DNA of 64,000 nucleotides from Pseudomonas reidholzensis (GTDB lineage Bacteria > Pseudomonadota > Gammaproteobacteria > Pseudomonadales > Pseudomonadaceae): positions 124,001-188,000 of the forward strand of contig NZ_UNOZ01000022.1 in assembly GCF_900536025.1 (NCBI RefSeq), given 5' to 3'. Positions 8,053 through 18,401 of this stretch are shown here, piece after piece (positions within the stretch are counted from its first letter, which is position 1; each line of letters starts with the position of its first letter). Below the pieces are notes generated by a model. It made no database searches, was not told the origin of the DNA, and was given only the letters and a program-made list of their open reading frames with translations. Made by a program: the position numbers and the translations under genes.

Positions 8053-9567
8053 TCAATCTCTAATAGTCTCCCCCAGGGAGAGCAAACGCCCGATACGCTT
8101 CGTCGCTGACTTCATGCTTTCGACTAATCCAGGCACATCGCACTCTTGCTTTCGATATTGCGGGATGGTGGCTGATAGCGCGCCCGCCACCTGACCATCG
8201 ACGAAGAACGGTACACCAATACCAAATGCCCCTAATACACGTTCGCCATCACCCACAGACCAGCCGCGCTTTCTGATCGCCAGCAGATCTGCCTGAAGTT
8301 CCTCATGGGATACGATTGTGGTCTCGGTGAATTTCTGCAGCGTCAATCCGTCAGCAACACCTGGGGCCAGGTGAGCCAAGACTGCCTTGCCCGCGCCCCC
8401 TGCATAGAGCGGCACATCGACGCCCGTTTCGAGCGTGTATTGGATGGGTCGCCATCCCTGCACAACCTCGATGAAGTGCGCTTTGGCGGTCTTGGCGTCA
8501 TAGCTCAAAAACGCGACGGTTTCGCCGGTTTCCTTGACCAGGGACTCGATGACGCCCCGGCACAATTTAGCGGTCGTGCACGCTTTATTGTTCAACAGCG
8601 CGGCCCATTGATACAAGCGTGCGCCTGGGTACAGCGCCTCGCTCGTCGCAAACACCAGGTTCGCCTGGGAGGCGGACTCAATGATTTTCCGAGCCGTCGC
8701 AGCATTGCAGTGTAATTGCACTGCGATTCCGGAACTGCACAGGTACCCGTTCGGTGCAGCGCAAAGCATCTGCAACAGCCCCTCAAGCCGAGCTACGGTA
8801 GAGCTGTCATCAGCGCTGATGTGCTGCTCGGCCCCGCGAGGTTGAAAGAGCAAGCGCTCAAGCTCACTCACCACATCATCGACCGTCTCACGTGAGGCCC
8901 GTGTCCCCTGCGTATCGTCGCCACCCAGGTCGTGAAGTGAAACCGAGATGATCAACCCCTGGGCCAAGCGCCTGGTCACTATCGTAACGGCAGGGGGGAA
9001 CTCGTACTCCGCTATCGGCGCAACGGGACTCACAGCCTTGTCGGGCGTGCACTGCGAATCGCTGTCTGGCGTACGCTGTAAAACGTCCTTGAAGCCACGG
9101 CCGATATCGCCAAAACCCAAGGGGTAGACCGCACCGATCTGCGGGCGAAATGCCAGGGTGGCCTGGGCCTGACCGCAATAGAGCACGTAATAGCCGTTTA
9201 CGTGCGGGGCATACACCGAGAGCAGCGCCGCCTGCTTGGCGCCCCCTGCCAGCCCGTCCAGAAGACGCCTGCCGGCGCTCAGCAACGCGCTGCGGTTACT
9301 CAGGGCAAGCATGAGCACCCTGAAACGTGGCCCCACTCGATATTTGCCTACCCCCTCCTCCACCGCGAAGTCGCGATCGACCAATGCGGTGAGGATTCGA
9401 TTGATCGTGCTGCGGCTCTCGTTCAGCTCGCTTGCCAACTCCCTCACCCCCCAGGGCTCGCCGTCCGCTCGTCTGACCAAAGCGTCCATCACCTCGATCA
9501 ACCGTCCATGGCTGGAGGTGGCAGCAGAGGCTTTAGCACTGGAGATTTCGAGGGGGGCATTAGGCAT
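8053..9567 (-). CDS. Tandem (double-length) IclR family regulator
   Basis: At 504 residues it is about twice the usual IclR length (~250-270). A first winged helix covers about 22-80 (WGVRELASELNESRSTINRIL), followed by an effector-like domain at about 85-240. A second, degenerate winged-helix segment lies at about 258-315 (LHCNAATARKIIESASQANL). A complete effector domain follows at about 320-500 (VPLYAGGAGKAVLAHL; GVPFFVDGQVAGALSATIP). It therefore reads as two fused IclR units. It is divergent from the MFS transporter gene at 9735 and probably controls that operon. A perfect dyad lies in the shared 167-bp intergenic region. Confidence 0.85.
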   Translation of the reverse strand: MPNAPLEISSAKASAATSSHGRLIEVMDALVRRADGEPWGVRELASELNESRSTINRILTALVDRDFAVEEGVGKYRVGPRFRVLMLALSNRSALLSAGRRLLDGLAGGAKQAALLSVYAPHVNGYYVLYCGQAQATLAFRPQIGAVYPLGFGDIGRGFKDVLQRTPDSDSQCTPDKAVSPVAPIAEYEFPPAVTIVTRRLAQGLIISVSLHDLGGDDTQGTRASRETVDDVVSELERLLFQPRGAEQHISADDSSTVARLEGLLQMLCAAPNGYLCSSGIAVQLHCNAATARKIIESASQANLVFATSEALYPGARLYQWAALLNNKACTTAKLCRGVIESLVKETGETVAFLSYDAKTAKAHFIEVVQGWRPIQYTLETGVDVPLYAGGAGKAVLAHLAPGVADGLTLQKFTETTIVSHEELQADLLAIRKRGWSVGDGERVLGAFGIGVPFFVDGQVAGALSATIPQYRKQECDVPGLVESMKSATKRIGRLLSLGETIRD

Positions 9568-9679
9568 ATCAGGTTACTTGCAAGCGTTCGGGGCTCCATT
9601 TTGGGCCTGATGCCTTGCCCATGGCAATCATCAGCCTGTTGACAACCACTCACTGCGCGAGGATCCTACAAAAAACAAA

Positions 9680-9697
9680 ACAGGACACTGTCCCATT
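9680..9697. promoter_or_regulatory. Candidate operator dyad between the IclR gene and the transporter operon
   Basis: The 11-bp perfect palindrome GGACACTGTCC (9683-9693) lies inside a longer imperfect dyad with A/T-rich flanks. It is in the 167-bp divergent region, about 40 bp upstream of the transporter ATG. IclR proteins commonly bind palindromes of this size in their own divergent promoter (family knowledge). A direct repeat, GTGACCTAT, occurs at 9711-9719 and 9728-9736, the second copy overlapping the ATG. Confidence 0.45.
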
Positions 9698-9734
9698 TTT
9701 TAACATGGACGTGACCTATAAGCTGGAGTGACCT

Positions 9735-11075
9735 ATGAATAACAACAATACGCTGACGGAGTCCGTCGCCATGCCTGAGCCTGCAGCCGAGCGCACGACC
9801 AAGGCGAAGAAAGCCACCGCCGCCGCCGTGTTCGGCACGTTCGTTGAATATTACGACTTCAGTATCTATGGGTACCTCGCCGCGACGCTGGCGCTCGTGT
9901 TCTTTCCCTCCGACGACCCAACGACCGGCCTGCTCAACACCTTTCTGGTGTTTGGCTCCGCCTTCCTGGTGCGCCCTATCGGAGCTGTCGCATTCGGCTG
10001 GCTCGGCGACAAAGTCGGGCGTCGTGCAAGCCTGATCGCCAGCATCACCTTGATGGGTATCGCAGCCACGCTGATTGGGTTGCTCCCCGGTTACGCACAA
10101 ATTGGCGTCTGGGCGCCCATCCTTCTGGTGGCCCTGCGCATGCTTCAAGGCTTCTCGGCAGGCGGCGAGATCGGCGGTGCGGCCAGCTACATTCGCGAAT
10201 GGGCGCCGGCCAACCGTCGTTCGCTGTACATCTCCTTCCTGCCGTCGATCGCGCAGTTCGGTAAAGGCCTGGCGGCCGCGATCGCCGGCCTGGCAGCCGC
10301 ATGGCTGACCGATCCGCAGATGGCTGAATGGGGATGGCGTGTTCCGTTCCTGCTGGCCCTGCCGCTGGGCATCATCGGCCTGTGGATGCGCCTGGGCATC
10401 GAGGACAGCCCGGAATTCGAATCCAAGAAAGCCGAAGAGACCGAGCCAAAAAGCGCTCCGTTCGCCGAACTCGTGCGTGACTACATGCGCCCGCTGACCA
10501 AGGTGATGATGATCTCCATGGTGCAGAACATCGGTACTTACATCGGCACCGTCTTCATTGCAGCGTACTTCAGCTCCATCCTCGGCTACTCGAAAGGTCA
10601 AGCGTCCACCATCGTCCTGGTTGCCGTCAGCTTCGCGGCGTTGATGATTCCCCTGGCAGGCCAGCTGGGTTCGATCATCGGCAGCAAAGCCGTGCTGCGC
10701 CTGGCCTACCTTGGCTACGCGGTGCTCTCCATTCCGTCCTTCATGCTCATGCAGCAAGGACACGTCAGCCTGGCCATGGCCGGCCTGGCCCTGGGCATGG
10801 TGCCGTACGCCTTGTGCCTGGCTGGCACCTACTCGGTCATGCCGGAATTCTTCCCGACCCACGTTCGCCACACCGGGGTCGCATTCGGCCACAGCGTCGG
10901 TGCTGTGATCGGCGGTGGCATCGGGCCGTTCATGGCGACCTGGTTGATCGGCGCCAGCGGCAATCAGATGGCGCCTGCCTTCATTCTCTGCGGCGCCGGT
11001 GTTATCGGCCTGCTCGTGTTGTGGACTGTCCGCAAACACGCTGACGCCGACGACAACAAACATCAATTTTCCTGA
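9735..11075 (+). CDS. MFS transporter, metabolite:H+ symporter (MHS) type
   Basis: A 446-residue protein with about 12 membrane helices. The N-terminus (FGTFVEYYDFSIYGYLAATLA) and the loop motif (GWLGDKVGRRASL) are hallmarks of the MHS branch, which takes up organic acids and other small metabolites with protons. GGAG precedes ATG 9735. It is the first gene of an operon with a 2-hydroxyacid dehydrogenase and an RraA-like protein, so the likely cargo is a hydroxy- or oxo-acid (inference). Confidence 0.88.
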   Translation: MNNNNTLTESVAMPEPAAERTTKAKKATAAAVFGTFVEYYDFSIYGYLAATLALVFFPSDDPTTGLLNTFLVFGSAFLVRPIGAVAFGWLGDKVGRRASLIASITLMGIAATLIGLLPGYAQIGVWAPILLVALRMLQGFSAGGEIGGAASYIREWAPANRRSLYISFLPSIAQFGKGLAAAIAGLAAAWLTDPQMAEWGWRVPFLLALPLGIIGLWMRLGIEDSPEFESKKAEETEPKSAPFAELVRDYMRPLTKVMMISMVQNIGTYIGTVFIAAYFSSILGYSKGQASTIVLVAVSFAALMIPLAGQLGSIIGSKAVLRLAYLGYAVLSIPSFMLMQQGHVSLAMAGLALGMVPYALCLAGTYSVMPEFFPTHVRHTGVAFGHSVGAVIGGGIGPFMATWLIGASGNQMAPAFILCGAGVIGLLVLWTVRKHADADDNKHQFS

Positions 11076-11085
11076 GTACAACAAC

Positions 11086-12060
11086 ATGTCGCTTATCTAC
11101 GTCACGAGCCCTATTCACGCGACGGTGCTTGCTCGTCTTGCTGATCTGGGTGAGGTTCGTCTTGGCTACGGCCCCAACGCCGTGGGCTATGACGAAATCC
11201 GTAATCAGGTGGAGGCCGTATTTTTGCGCGGCGGCCATATCAGCGCTGAGATGATCGCCGCGTCGCCGAAGCTGCGCATCGTCGCTCGACACGGCGCGGG
11301 CTACGACAACGTCGATTACCAGGCGGCGCAAGCGCACGGCGTCTGGGTGACCAACACGCCAGGCGCAAACCAGCGCAGCGTGATCGAACACGTCTTCGCT
11401 CTGCTGCTATCGCTGTGCCGCCAGCTGCCGATGGCCACCGAACAGACCCGCAACCGCAATTGGGCACAAGACCGTCTTGCGCTGACGGGCATCGAGCTTG
11501 AAGGCCGCACGTTGGGCCTGGTGGGCTTTGGCAACATTGGCTCTAGCGTTGCGCCCGTTGCTGAAGCCTTCGGCATGAAGGTGATCTTCACCGACCCGGC
11601 CATCGAGCCAGGCTCGGACAGCCGTTGGGTAGACTTCGACACTCTGCTGGCCACTGCCGATGTCGTCAGCCTGCACGTGCCGCTGCTGGCAACCACCCGC
11701 AACCTGATCGGCGCACCTGAATTCGCCAAGATGAAAGACGGCGCGATGCTGATCAATACCAGCCGTGGTGGCGTGGTTGACGAAGAAGCCATGGTCAACG
11801 CGCTGAAGAGCGGAAAACTGGCGGGCGCTGGTGCGGATGTACTCAATGCCGAGAACGCCGACATGATCACACCGTTCGATCACCCCACCCCCGACATCGC
11901 CAATACACCCAACCTGATCGTGACCGCCCACGTTGCCGGACAGACTGACGAGTCGCTCATGCGCGTCGGCATGAGCGCACTGCAGGCCATTGCTGCCGTG
12001 CTCAACGGTGAAGCGCCCGCGCACCCCGTCAACACGCCTGTGCCGAAGTCGTTCAGCTAA
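11086..12060 (+). CDS. D-isomer-specific 2-hydroxyacid dehydrogenase
   Basis: The ATG at 11086 gives 324 residues. The NAD(P)-binding glycine motif is G147-F-G149-N-I-G152. Catalytic residues fit the family: Arg227 (NTSRGGVVDEEA), Glu256 (in DVLNAEN) and His282 (TAHVAG). It interconverts a 2-hydroxyacid and a 2-oxoacid in the cytoplasm; the exact substrate is unknown. It starts 10 bases after the transporter stop and is followed by an RraA-like gene 27 bases on, so the three form one operon. Confidence 0.88.
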   Translation: MSLIYVTSPIHATVLARLADLGEVRLGYGPNAVGYDEIRNQVEAVFLRGGHISAEMIAASPKLRIVARHGAGYDNVDYQAAQAHGVWVTNTPGANQRSVIEHVFALLLSLCRQLPMATEQTRNRNWAQDRLALTGIELEGRTLGLVGFGNIGSSVAPVAEAFGMKVIFTDPAIEPGSDSRWVDFDTLLATADVVSLHVPLLATTRNLIGAPEFAKMKDGAMLINTSRGGVVDEEAMVNALKSGKLAGAGADVLNAENADMITPFDHPTPDIANTPNLIVTAHVAGQTDESLMRVGMSALQAIAAVLNGEAPAHPVNTPVPKSFS

Positions 12061-12087
12061 GTCTTTTTTCGTAAGTGGAGGTATCCA

Positions 12088-12726
12088 ATGTTCATCAATG
12101 TGTCCGACGAGTCGATCAGCGTCAACGCTGATTGGCAGCGAGCCGAGCTGTCATTGATCGAAGCAATTTCGCACTACCCCGTGGCGCTCATCGGTGACGT
12201 GCTCCAGCGCATGGGCATGATGGCATCGGCCATTCGCCACACCGCCGGCAAGCCGAGCTTCTTTGGCACCGTCCTCCCGCTCAATACCCGCGAAGGCGAC
12301 AACCTCGCCATTCACCGAGCACTGGATGAGGCCCGGCCTGGTGATGTGTTGGTGATCAACGGCAACAGCGAAGTGAACCGCTCGGTATTCGGCGACCTGT
12401 TGGGCGAAATCTGCCTGGCCAAGCAGGTCGCAGCGGTCGTCATTGACGGTGCGGTGCGTGACGTTGAAGAACTGAACAGCATGGGCTTGCCGGTATACGC
12501 CCGCGCAGTGAACCCTGCCGGCCCCTCGAAGTGGGGCCCTGGCCAGGTTGGCATTCCAGTCGCTTGCGGCAACGTCGTCTGCTACCCAGGCGACGCCATC
12601 ATCGGTGACCGCGACGGCATCATTGTCATCGCTCGCAGCGCGATCCCGACCTTGGCCGAGAAGGTCAGGCAACAGGACGGCTACGAAAACAGCTTCCGCG
12701 AAAAAGTGCGGGCCAGCGTGCGCTAA
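12088..12726 (+). CDS. RraA-like / 4-hydroxy-4-methyl-2-oxoglutarate aldolase family protein
   Basis: A 212-residue protein. The family residues are present: a GDLLGE segment at 102-107 and Arg124-Asp125 in VIDGAVRDVEEL, then VPVACGNVVCYPGDAIIGDRDGIIVI-type strands near the end. Members are metal-dependent aldolases or oxaloacetate decarboxylases, or RNase E inhibitors. The catabolic context favours an aldolase/decarboxylase role here (inference). TGGAGG lies upstream of ATG 12088. A large stem-loop follows the gene. Confidence 0.82.
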   Translation: MFINVSDESISVNADWQRAELSLIEAISHYPVALIGDVLQRMGMMASAIRHTAGKPSFFGTVLPLNTREGDNLAIHRALDEARPGDVLVINGNSEVNRSVFGDLLGEICLAKQVAAVVIDGAVRDVEELNSMGLPVYARAVNPAGPSKWGPGQVGIPVACGNVVCYPGDAIIGDRDGIIVIARSAIPTLAEKVRQQDGYENSFREKVRASVR

Positions 12727-12741
12727 ACGCACATTGCCCAG

Positions 12742-12796
12742 GTAGGCAGCGGCCTCCCACGCCTCGACCAGACCCTGTCGAGGGGCTGCTGCCTAC
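12742..12796 (+). terminator. Stem-loop after the RraA-like gene
   Basis: A two-part stem: GTAGGCAGC (12742-12750) pairs with GCTGCCTAC (12788-12796), and CCTCGAC (12762-12768) pairs with GTCGAGG (12777-12783). It begins 15 bases after the stop. No U-tract follows, so this is a likely transcript-end structure rather than a classical terminator. Confidence 0.45.
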
Positions 12797-12819
12797 ACCC
12801 TACTCAAGCGCTCCGATGA

Positions 12820-12969
12820 TCAGAACAAGGGGCGTTGGCCCTGATTCGGGCGCACGGCGTGCGGGTGAACGCGATCGCACCCGGCGAGATCGATACCGCG
12901 ATCCTGTCTGCCGGTACCGAGCTGATCGTCGAGCGATCGATCCCCATGAAGCGCATGGGCAAGCTGTGA
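12820..12969 (+). pseudogene. Relic of a short-chain dehydrogenase/reductase (SDR)
   Basis: One frame reads SEQGALALIRAHGVRVNAIA, then PGEIDTAILSAGTELIVE and RSIPMKRMGKL, then a stop. This matches the SDR core after the catalytic Tyr/Lys region (HGVRVNAIAPG ... T ... IPM-R-G). The Rossmann N-terminus and the C-terminal end are missing, and the first residues look internally deleted compared with SDR proteins. No start codon or ribosome site is present. It sits between the RraA-like operon and the convergent BCCT gene and points to a larger gene lost by deletion. Confidence 0.7.
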
Positions 12970-13025
12970 TGAAGGCTACATCATCCCTGGATGCGCAGCG
13001 CATTCCCCGCCAACGCAGTGAGCAC

Positions 13026-14774
13026 TCATGACCCCGAGACGTGCTCTTTTTCCCTCGCGTGCTTGGGTGAGGATTTGGTTTCCTGGACGACGATGTAAAA
13101 CTCCTCGCCATGCTTCACCGCCCCGTAGAGCACTGCCTTTTCGATCAGTTCGCTGCCCCGCAGGTGACGCAACATCATGGGATCCTTGCGCAGATCGCGG
13201 TACAGCGCCAGGCACAGGAATACCATCACGACCACAAACGGCAGTGACACGACGATAGTCAGATTCTGTAGCCCGGTAAGGGCAGCGCCGGGATTCGCGG
13301 GGTCGCCAATCGCCAGCATGATCGCGGCAACGGTACCGGTCAGGCCGCCCCAGAAAATCACCGTGGCCCGCGACGGCTCGGTCGTCCCGCGCTCCGATAG
13401 CGTGCCCATTACCAGTGATGCCGCGTCAGCCCCGGAGACGAAGAAGATCGCCACCAGCACCATGACCAATACCGACGTCAGGCTAGCCAGCGGGTATCCG
13501 TTCAGGAGCTGGTAAAGCGCGTTGTTACTGTTCACCACGCCGTCCACCAACAGCAGGCTGCCGTCGCGCACCGCATCGATACTTGCGCCACCGAACAAGG
13601 TGAACCAGATCAGGCTGACGAGGCTTGGCACCAGCAGCACGCCGCTGACGAATTGGCGGATGGTCCGCCCGCGACTGATGCGTGCGATGAACATACCGAC
13701 GAACGGGGTCCAGGAAATCCACCACGCCCAGTAGAACACCGTCCAGCTGGCCAACCAGCTGTCCATCTGAGGCCCGCCACTGGCACTGGTACGCGCCATC
13801 ATTTCGGGCAGCAGCTTGATGTAGACACCGATAGAGGTGGGCAGCAGGTTCAACATCAACAACGTAGGGCCGACCAGAAACACGAACACTGCCAGCGCAA
13901 GGGCCAGGATCATGTTGACGTTGGACAGCCACTGAATTCCTTTACCAATCCCGGACACCGCAGAGGCAACGAAGGCGATGGTCAGGACAGTCACGATGGC
14001 GAGGTAGAAGACCTTGCCAGGATTGTCGATCCATCCGTTGTACTCCAGGCCGCCGGCGATCTGCAGCGCGCCGAGCCCGAGTGAAGCGGCAGAGCCGAAC
14101 AACGTGGCAAAAATGGCCATCATGTCGATCACTCGCCCCAGCGGCCCGTTGGCATGCTTGCCTATCAGGGGGCGGAATGCAGTCGAGACCAGCTGAGAGC
14201 GGCCGCGCCGAAACGTACCATAGGCAATCGCCAGACCGACAATCGCGTACATCGCCCACGGATGCAGCGTCCAGTGAAAGAGTGTGGTGGCCATGGCCAC
14301 TTGCATCGCCTCGCTGGACTGAGGAGCAGCCGACCCCGGAGGGGGTGTCATGTAGTGAGACAGCGGCTCAGCGACGCCAAAGAACATCAGGCCGATACCC
14401 ATGCCGGCACTGAACATCATGGCGACCCAGGAGACCGTACGAAACTCGGGTACCTCACCGTCTCGCCCCAGTGGGATCCTCCCGTACCGGCTCGCCGCCA
14501 GCCAGAGGACGAAGACCACAAACAGCGTCGATGTCAGAACGAAGAACCAGCCGAAGTTGATGATGACCCAGGATTGAGCCGCTGAAGCGCTAGCGGCGAG
14601 GGTCGCCTGGCTGGCGAACCCCCAGATGATGAATGCGATTGCGCTGATACTGGTAATGCCGAACACGATCCAGTCGATCTTGCCTTCGAGATGGCGATCT
14701 TGCCTCGCCTCTTCTGTTTTGGAAGGGTCGGTTACGCCGAGCGCCAGGGTTTCAGCGTTGTTTTCCATTGCCAT
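13026..14774 (-). CDS. BCCT family betaine/carnitine/choline-type transporter
   Basis: The ATG at 14774 gives 582 residues (an ATG two codons on is also possible). An upstream extension to 15008 is not protein-like and is rejected. About 12 membrane helices are present. The sequence SAGMGIGLMFFGVAEP carries the Gly-Met-Gly-Ile-Gly motif found in Na+-coupled BCCT carriers such as BetP. The Trp-rich box (FYWAWWISWTPFVGMFIAR) and the following cytoplasmic helix are diagnostic of the family. It takes up a quaternary amine or related compound, and the substrate is not resolved. It is convergent with the SDR relic. Confidence 0.9.
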   Translation of the reverse strand: MAMENNAETLALGVTDPSKTEEARQDRHLEGKIDWIVFGITSISAIAFIIWGFASQATLAASASAAQSWVIINFGWFFVLTSTLFVVFVLWLAASRYGRIPLGRDGEVPEFRTVSWVAMMFSAGMGIGLMFFGVAEPLSHYMTPPPGSAAPQSSEAMQVAMATTLFHWTLHPWAMYAIVGLAIAYGTFRRGRSQLVSTAFRPLIGKHANGPLGRVIDMMAIFATLFGSAASLGLGALQIAGGLEYNGWIDNPGKVFYLAIVTVLTIAFVASAVSGIGKGIQWLSNVNMILALALAVFVFLVGPTLLMLNLLPTSIGVYIKLLPEMMARTSASGGPQMDSWLASWTVFYWAWWISWTPFVGMFIARISRGRTIRQFVSGVLLVPSLVSLIWFTLFGGASIDAVRDGSLLLVDGVVNSNNALYQLLNGYPLASLTSVLVMVLVAIFFVSGADAASLVMGTLSERGTTEPSRATVIFWGGLTGTVAAIMLAIGDPANPGAALTGLQNLTIVVSLPFVVVMVFLCLALYRDLRKDPMMLRHLRGSELIEKAVLYGAVKHGEEFYIVVQETKSSPKHAREKEHVSGS

Positions 14775-15008
14775 GAATAGCCACCCATTTTTGTTATTTT
14801 TGCAGGTCTTTGTTCTTGTACTTGTCAGTAACGCTGCAAACAGTCCGACGTCAGTGCGCACTGGAGGCCAGGCGATTATCCGGTTCCTATGCGCGTCTCC
14901 TGTTCTGAGAACGGCCATGCGCAACCTCTGGACGACTCCCAATATCTGCGCAGACGCCTTCAATTCGTGCTGTAGACCAGGACCCAGGGACAAAACGCGC
15001 CCAAACAA

Positions 15009-15044
15009 AAGCCCCCACCTCCAGAGCGCTGGAGGTGGGGGCTT
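15009..15044 (-). terminator. Strong stem-loop downstream of the tRNA-Gly gene
   Basis: A 16-bp stem (AAGCCCCCACCTCCAG / CTGGAGGTGGGGGCTT) closes on a 4-base loop. It lies past the first terminator of the pgsA-tRNA transcript and immediately upstream of the BCCT leader region. It could act as a second terminator or an insulating element. Confidence 0.6.
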
Positions 15045-15064
15045 CGGTGTTTTTCGCTGAAACG

Positions 15065-15090
15065 AAAAAAGGCCCCGAAGGGCCTTTTTT
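15065..15090 (-). terminator. Bidirectional rho-independent terminator after tRNA-Gly
   Basis: An A6-GGCCC-CGAA-GGGCC-T6 hairpin begins 43 bases past the 3' end of the tRNA. The runs of A and T on both sides make it functional on either strand; on the minus strand it ends the pgsA-tRNA transcript. Confidence 0.85.
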
Positions 15091-15133
15091 CAACGACTTA
15101 CAGACTTCAGTAGAACTCTGTAAATCTTTATTT

Positions 15134-15209
<76 letters not shown>

Positions 15210-15273
15210 GTCGTGATGGTGGCTATTCTAACGATCTACCAAACGACGTCAACCCCTTGATTCAAAAAAACTT

Positions 15274-15834
15274 TTATTTCTGCTCGGAGCCTTCGCGCAA
15301 GTGCGGCCAGGCGGCGATCAGGTAGTGCACCATCGAGATCAGGGTCAGCGCCGCGGCCACCAGCAGCAGGGTGTAACCGGTGACTACCCAGAAGCCGAAC
15401 ACCGGCGGGTTGGCCAGCAGGATCACCAGCGCCAACATCTGCGCGGCGGTCTTCCACTTGCCCAGGTCGGACACGGCCACATGCGCCCTCGCCCCCAGCT
15501 CGGCCATCCACTCGCGCAGCGCCGAGACGACGATCTCGCGGCCGATGATCACCGCCGCCGGCAGGGTCAGCCAGAAGTTGGCATGCACCTGCACCAGCAG
15601 TACCAGCGCGACCGCGACCATCAGCTTGTCGGCGACCGGGTCGAGGAAGGCGCCGAACGGGGTGCTCTGCTCCAGCTTGCGGGCCAGGTAGCCGTCCAGC
15701 CAGTCAGTGGCGGCGGCGATCGCGAACACCGTGCTGGCGGCCATGTAGCTCCAGTGATAGGGCACATAGAACAGCATGATGAAGATCGGGATGAGCAGGA
15801 CGCGTAGAACGGTGAGCAGATTTGGAATATTCAT
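15274..15834 (-). CDS. pgsA: CDP-diacylglycerol--glycerol-3-phosphate 3-phosphatidyltransferase
   Basis: A 186-residue inner-membrane enzyme that makes phosphatidylglycerol-phosphate, the committed step to phosphatidylglycerol and cardiolipin. The CDP-alcohol phosphotransferase motif is complete: D47-G48-x2-A51-R52-x8-G61-x3-D65-x3-D69. About five membrane helices are present and the length is normal for PgsA. It lies between uvrC and tRNA-Gly on the same strand, the conserved order in Pseudomonas. Confidence 0.96.
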   Translation of the reverse strand: MNIPNLLTVLRVLLIPIFIMLFYVPYHWSYMAASTVFAIAAATDWLDGYLARKLEQSTPFGAFLDPVADKLMVAVALVLLVQVHANFWLTLPAAVIIGREIVVSALREWMAELGARAHVAVSDLGKWKTAAQMLALVILLANPPVFGFWVVTGYTLLLVAAALTLISMVHYLIAAWPHLREGSEQK

Positions 15835-15867
15835 CGGTACGACTGGCTGCGAGTTGAGCCAGGCATT

Positions 15868-17691
<1,824 letters not shown>

Positions 17692-17699
17692 GAGCGGCT

Positions 17700-18338
17700 T
17701 TATAGACTTGCGTCAACCATACCGTGGCGAACGGCCAGCAAGGTCAGTTCGACGTCGCTGGTAACCGAGAGTTTTTCAAAGATCCGATACCGGTAAGTAT
17801 TGACGGTCTTGGGCGACAGGCACAACTTGTCGGAGATGATCTGCACTTTCTGGCAGCCGACGATCATCAGGGCGATCTGGATTTCGCGCTCCGACAGCGC
17901 GTCGAACGGCGAACCTTGCGGCTGGAACGACTTCAGCGCCAGCTGCTGGGCGATCTGCGGGCTGATGTAGCGCTGGCCGGCAAAGGCCAGGCGAATGGCC
18001 TGGACCATTTCATCCAGGGCCGCGCCCTTGGTCAGGTAACCGGCGGCGCCGGCCTGCAACAAACGGGTGGGGAACGGGTCTTCCTCGCACACCGTGACCG
18101 CCACCACCTTGGTGTCGGGATGGCTGCGCAGCAGCTTGCGGGTGGCTTCGAGGCCGCCGATGCCAGGCATCTTGACGTCCATCAGGACCACATCCGGTTT
18201 CAGCTCGCGGGCGAGCTTGAGGGCCGTTTCGCCGGAGTCCGCCTCGCCCACCACTTGCAGGCCGTCGATATCCGCCAGCATGCGGGTGATACCGGTACGC
18301 ACCAGATCGTGGTCGTCGACCACTAGGACCCTAATCAA
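17700..18338 (-). CDS. gacA: Response regulator GacA (UvrY/SirA family)
   Basis: A 212-residue protein. The receiver domain holds Asp8-Asp9, the phospho-acceptor Asp54 ([10 protein letters not shown]) and Lys104 (YLTKGA). A LuxR/FixJ helix-turn-helix follows at about 145-205 ([38 protein letters not shown]). GacA is activated by GacS and drives transcription of Rsm small RNAs that control secondary metabolism, biofilm and motility (established for Pseudomonas). Its place directly before uvrC confirms the identity. Confidence 0.96.
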   Translation of the reverse strand: MIRVLVVDDHDLVRTGITRMLADIDGLQVVGEADSGETALKLARELKPDVVLMDVKMPGIGGLEATRKLLRSHPDTKVVAVTVCEEDPFPTRLLQAGAAGYLTKGAALDEMVQAIRLAFAGQRYISPQIAQQLALKSFQPQGSPFDALSEREIQIALMIVGCQKVQIISDKLCLSPKTVNTYRYRIFEKLSVTSDVELTLLAVRHGMVDASL

Positions 18339-18401
18339 GCAGACACCTCGGCAATGGGGCGATTGGATCCCGACACCTTAACAAAAAATGTCATGCGTAA
18401 C

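Noticed and set aside
14775..15008. N-terminal extension of the BCCT transporter to 15008
   Set aside because: The 78 extra residues show no membrane or domain character, and a normal BCCT N-terminus begins at 14774.
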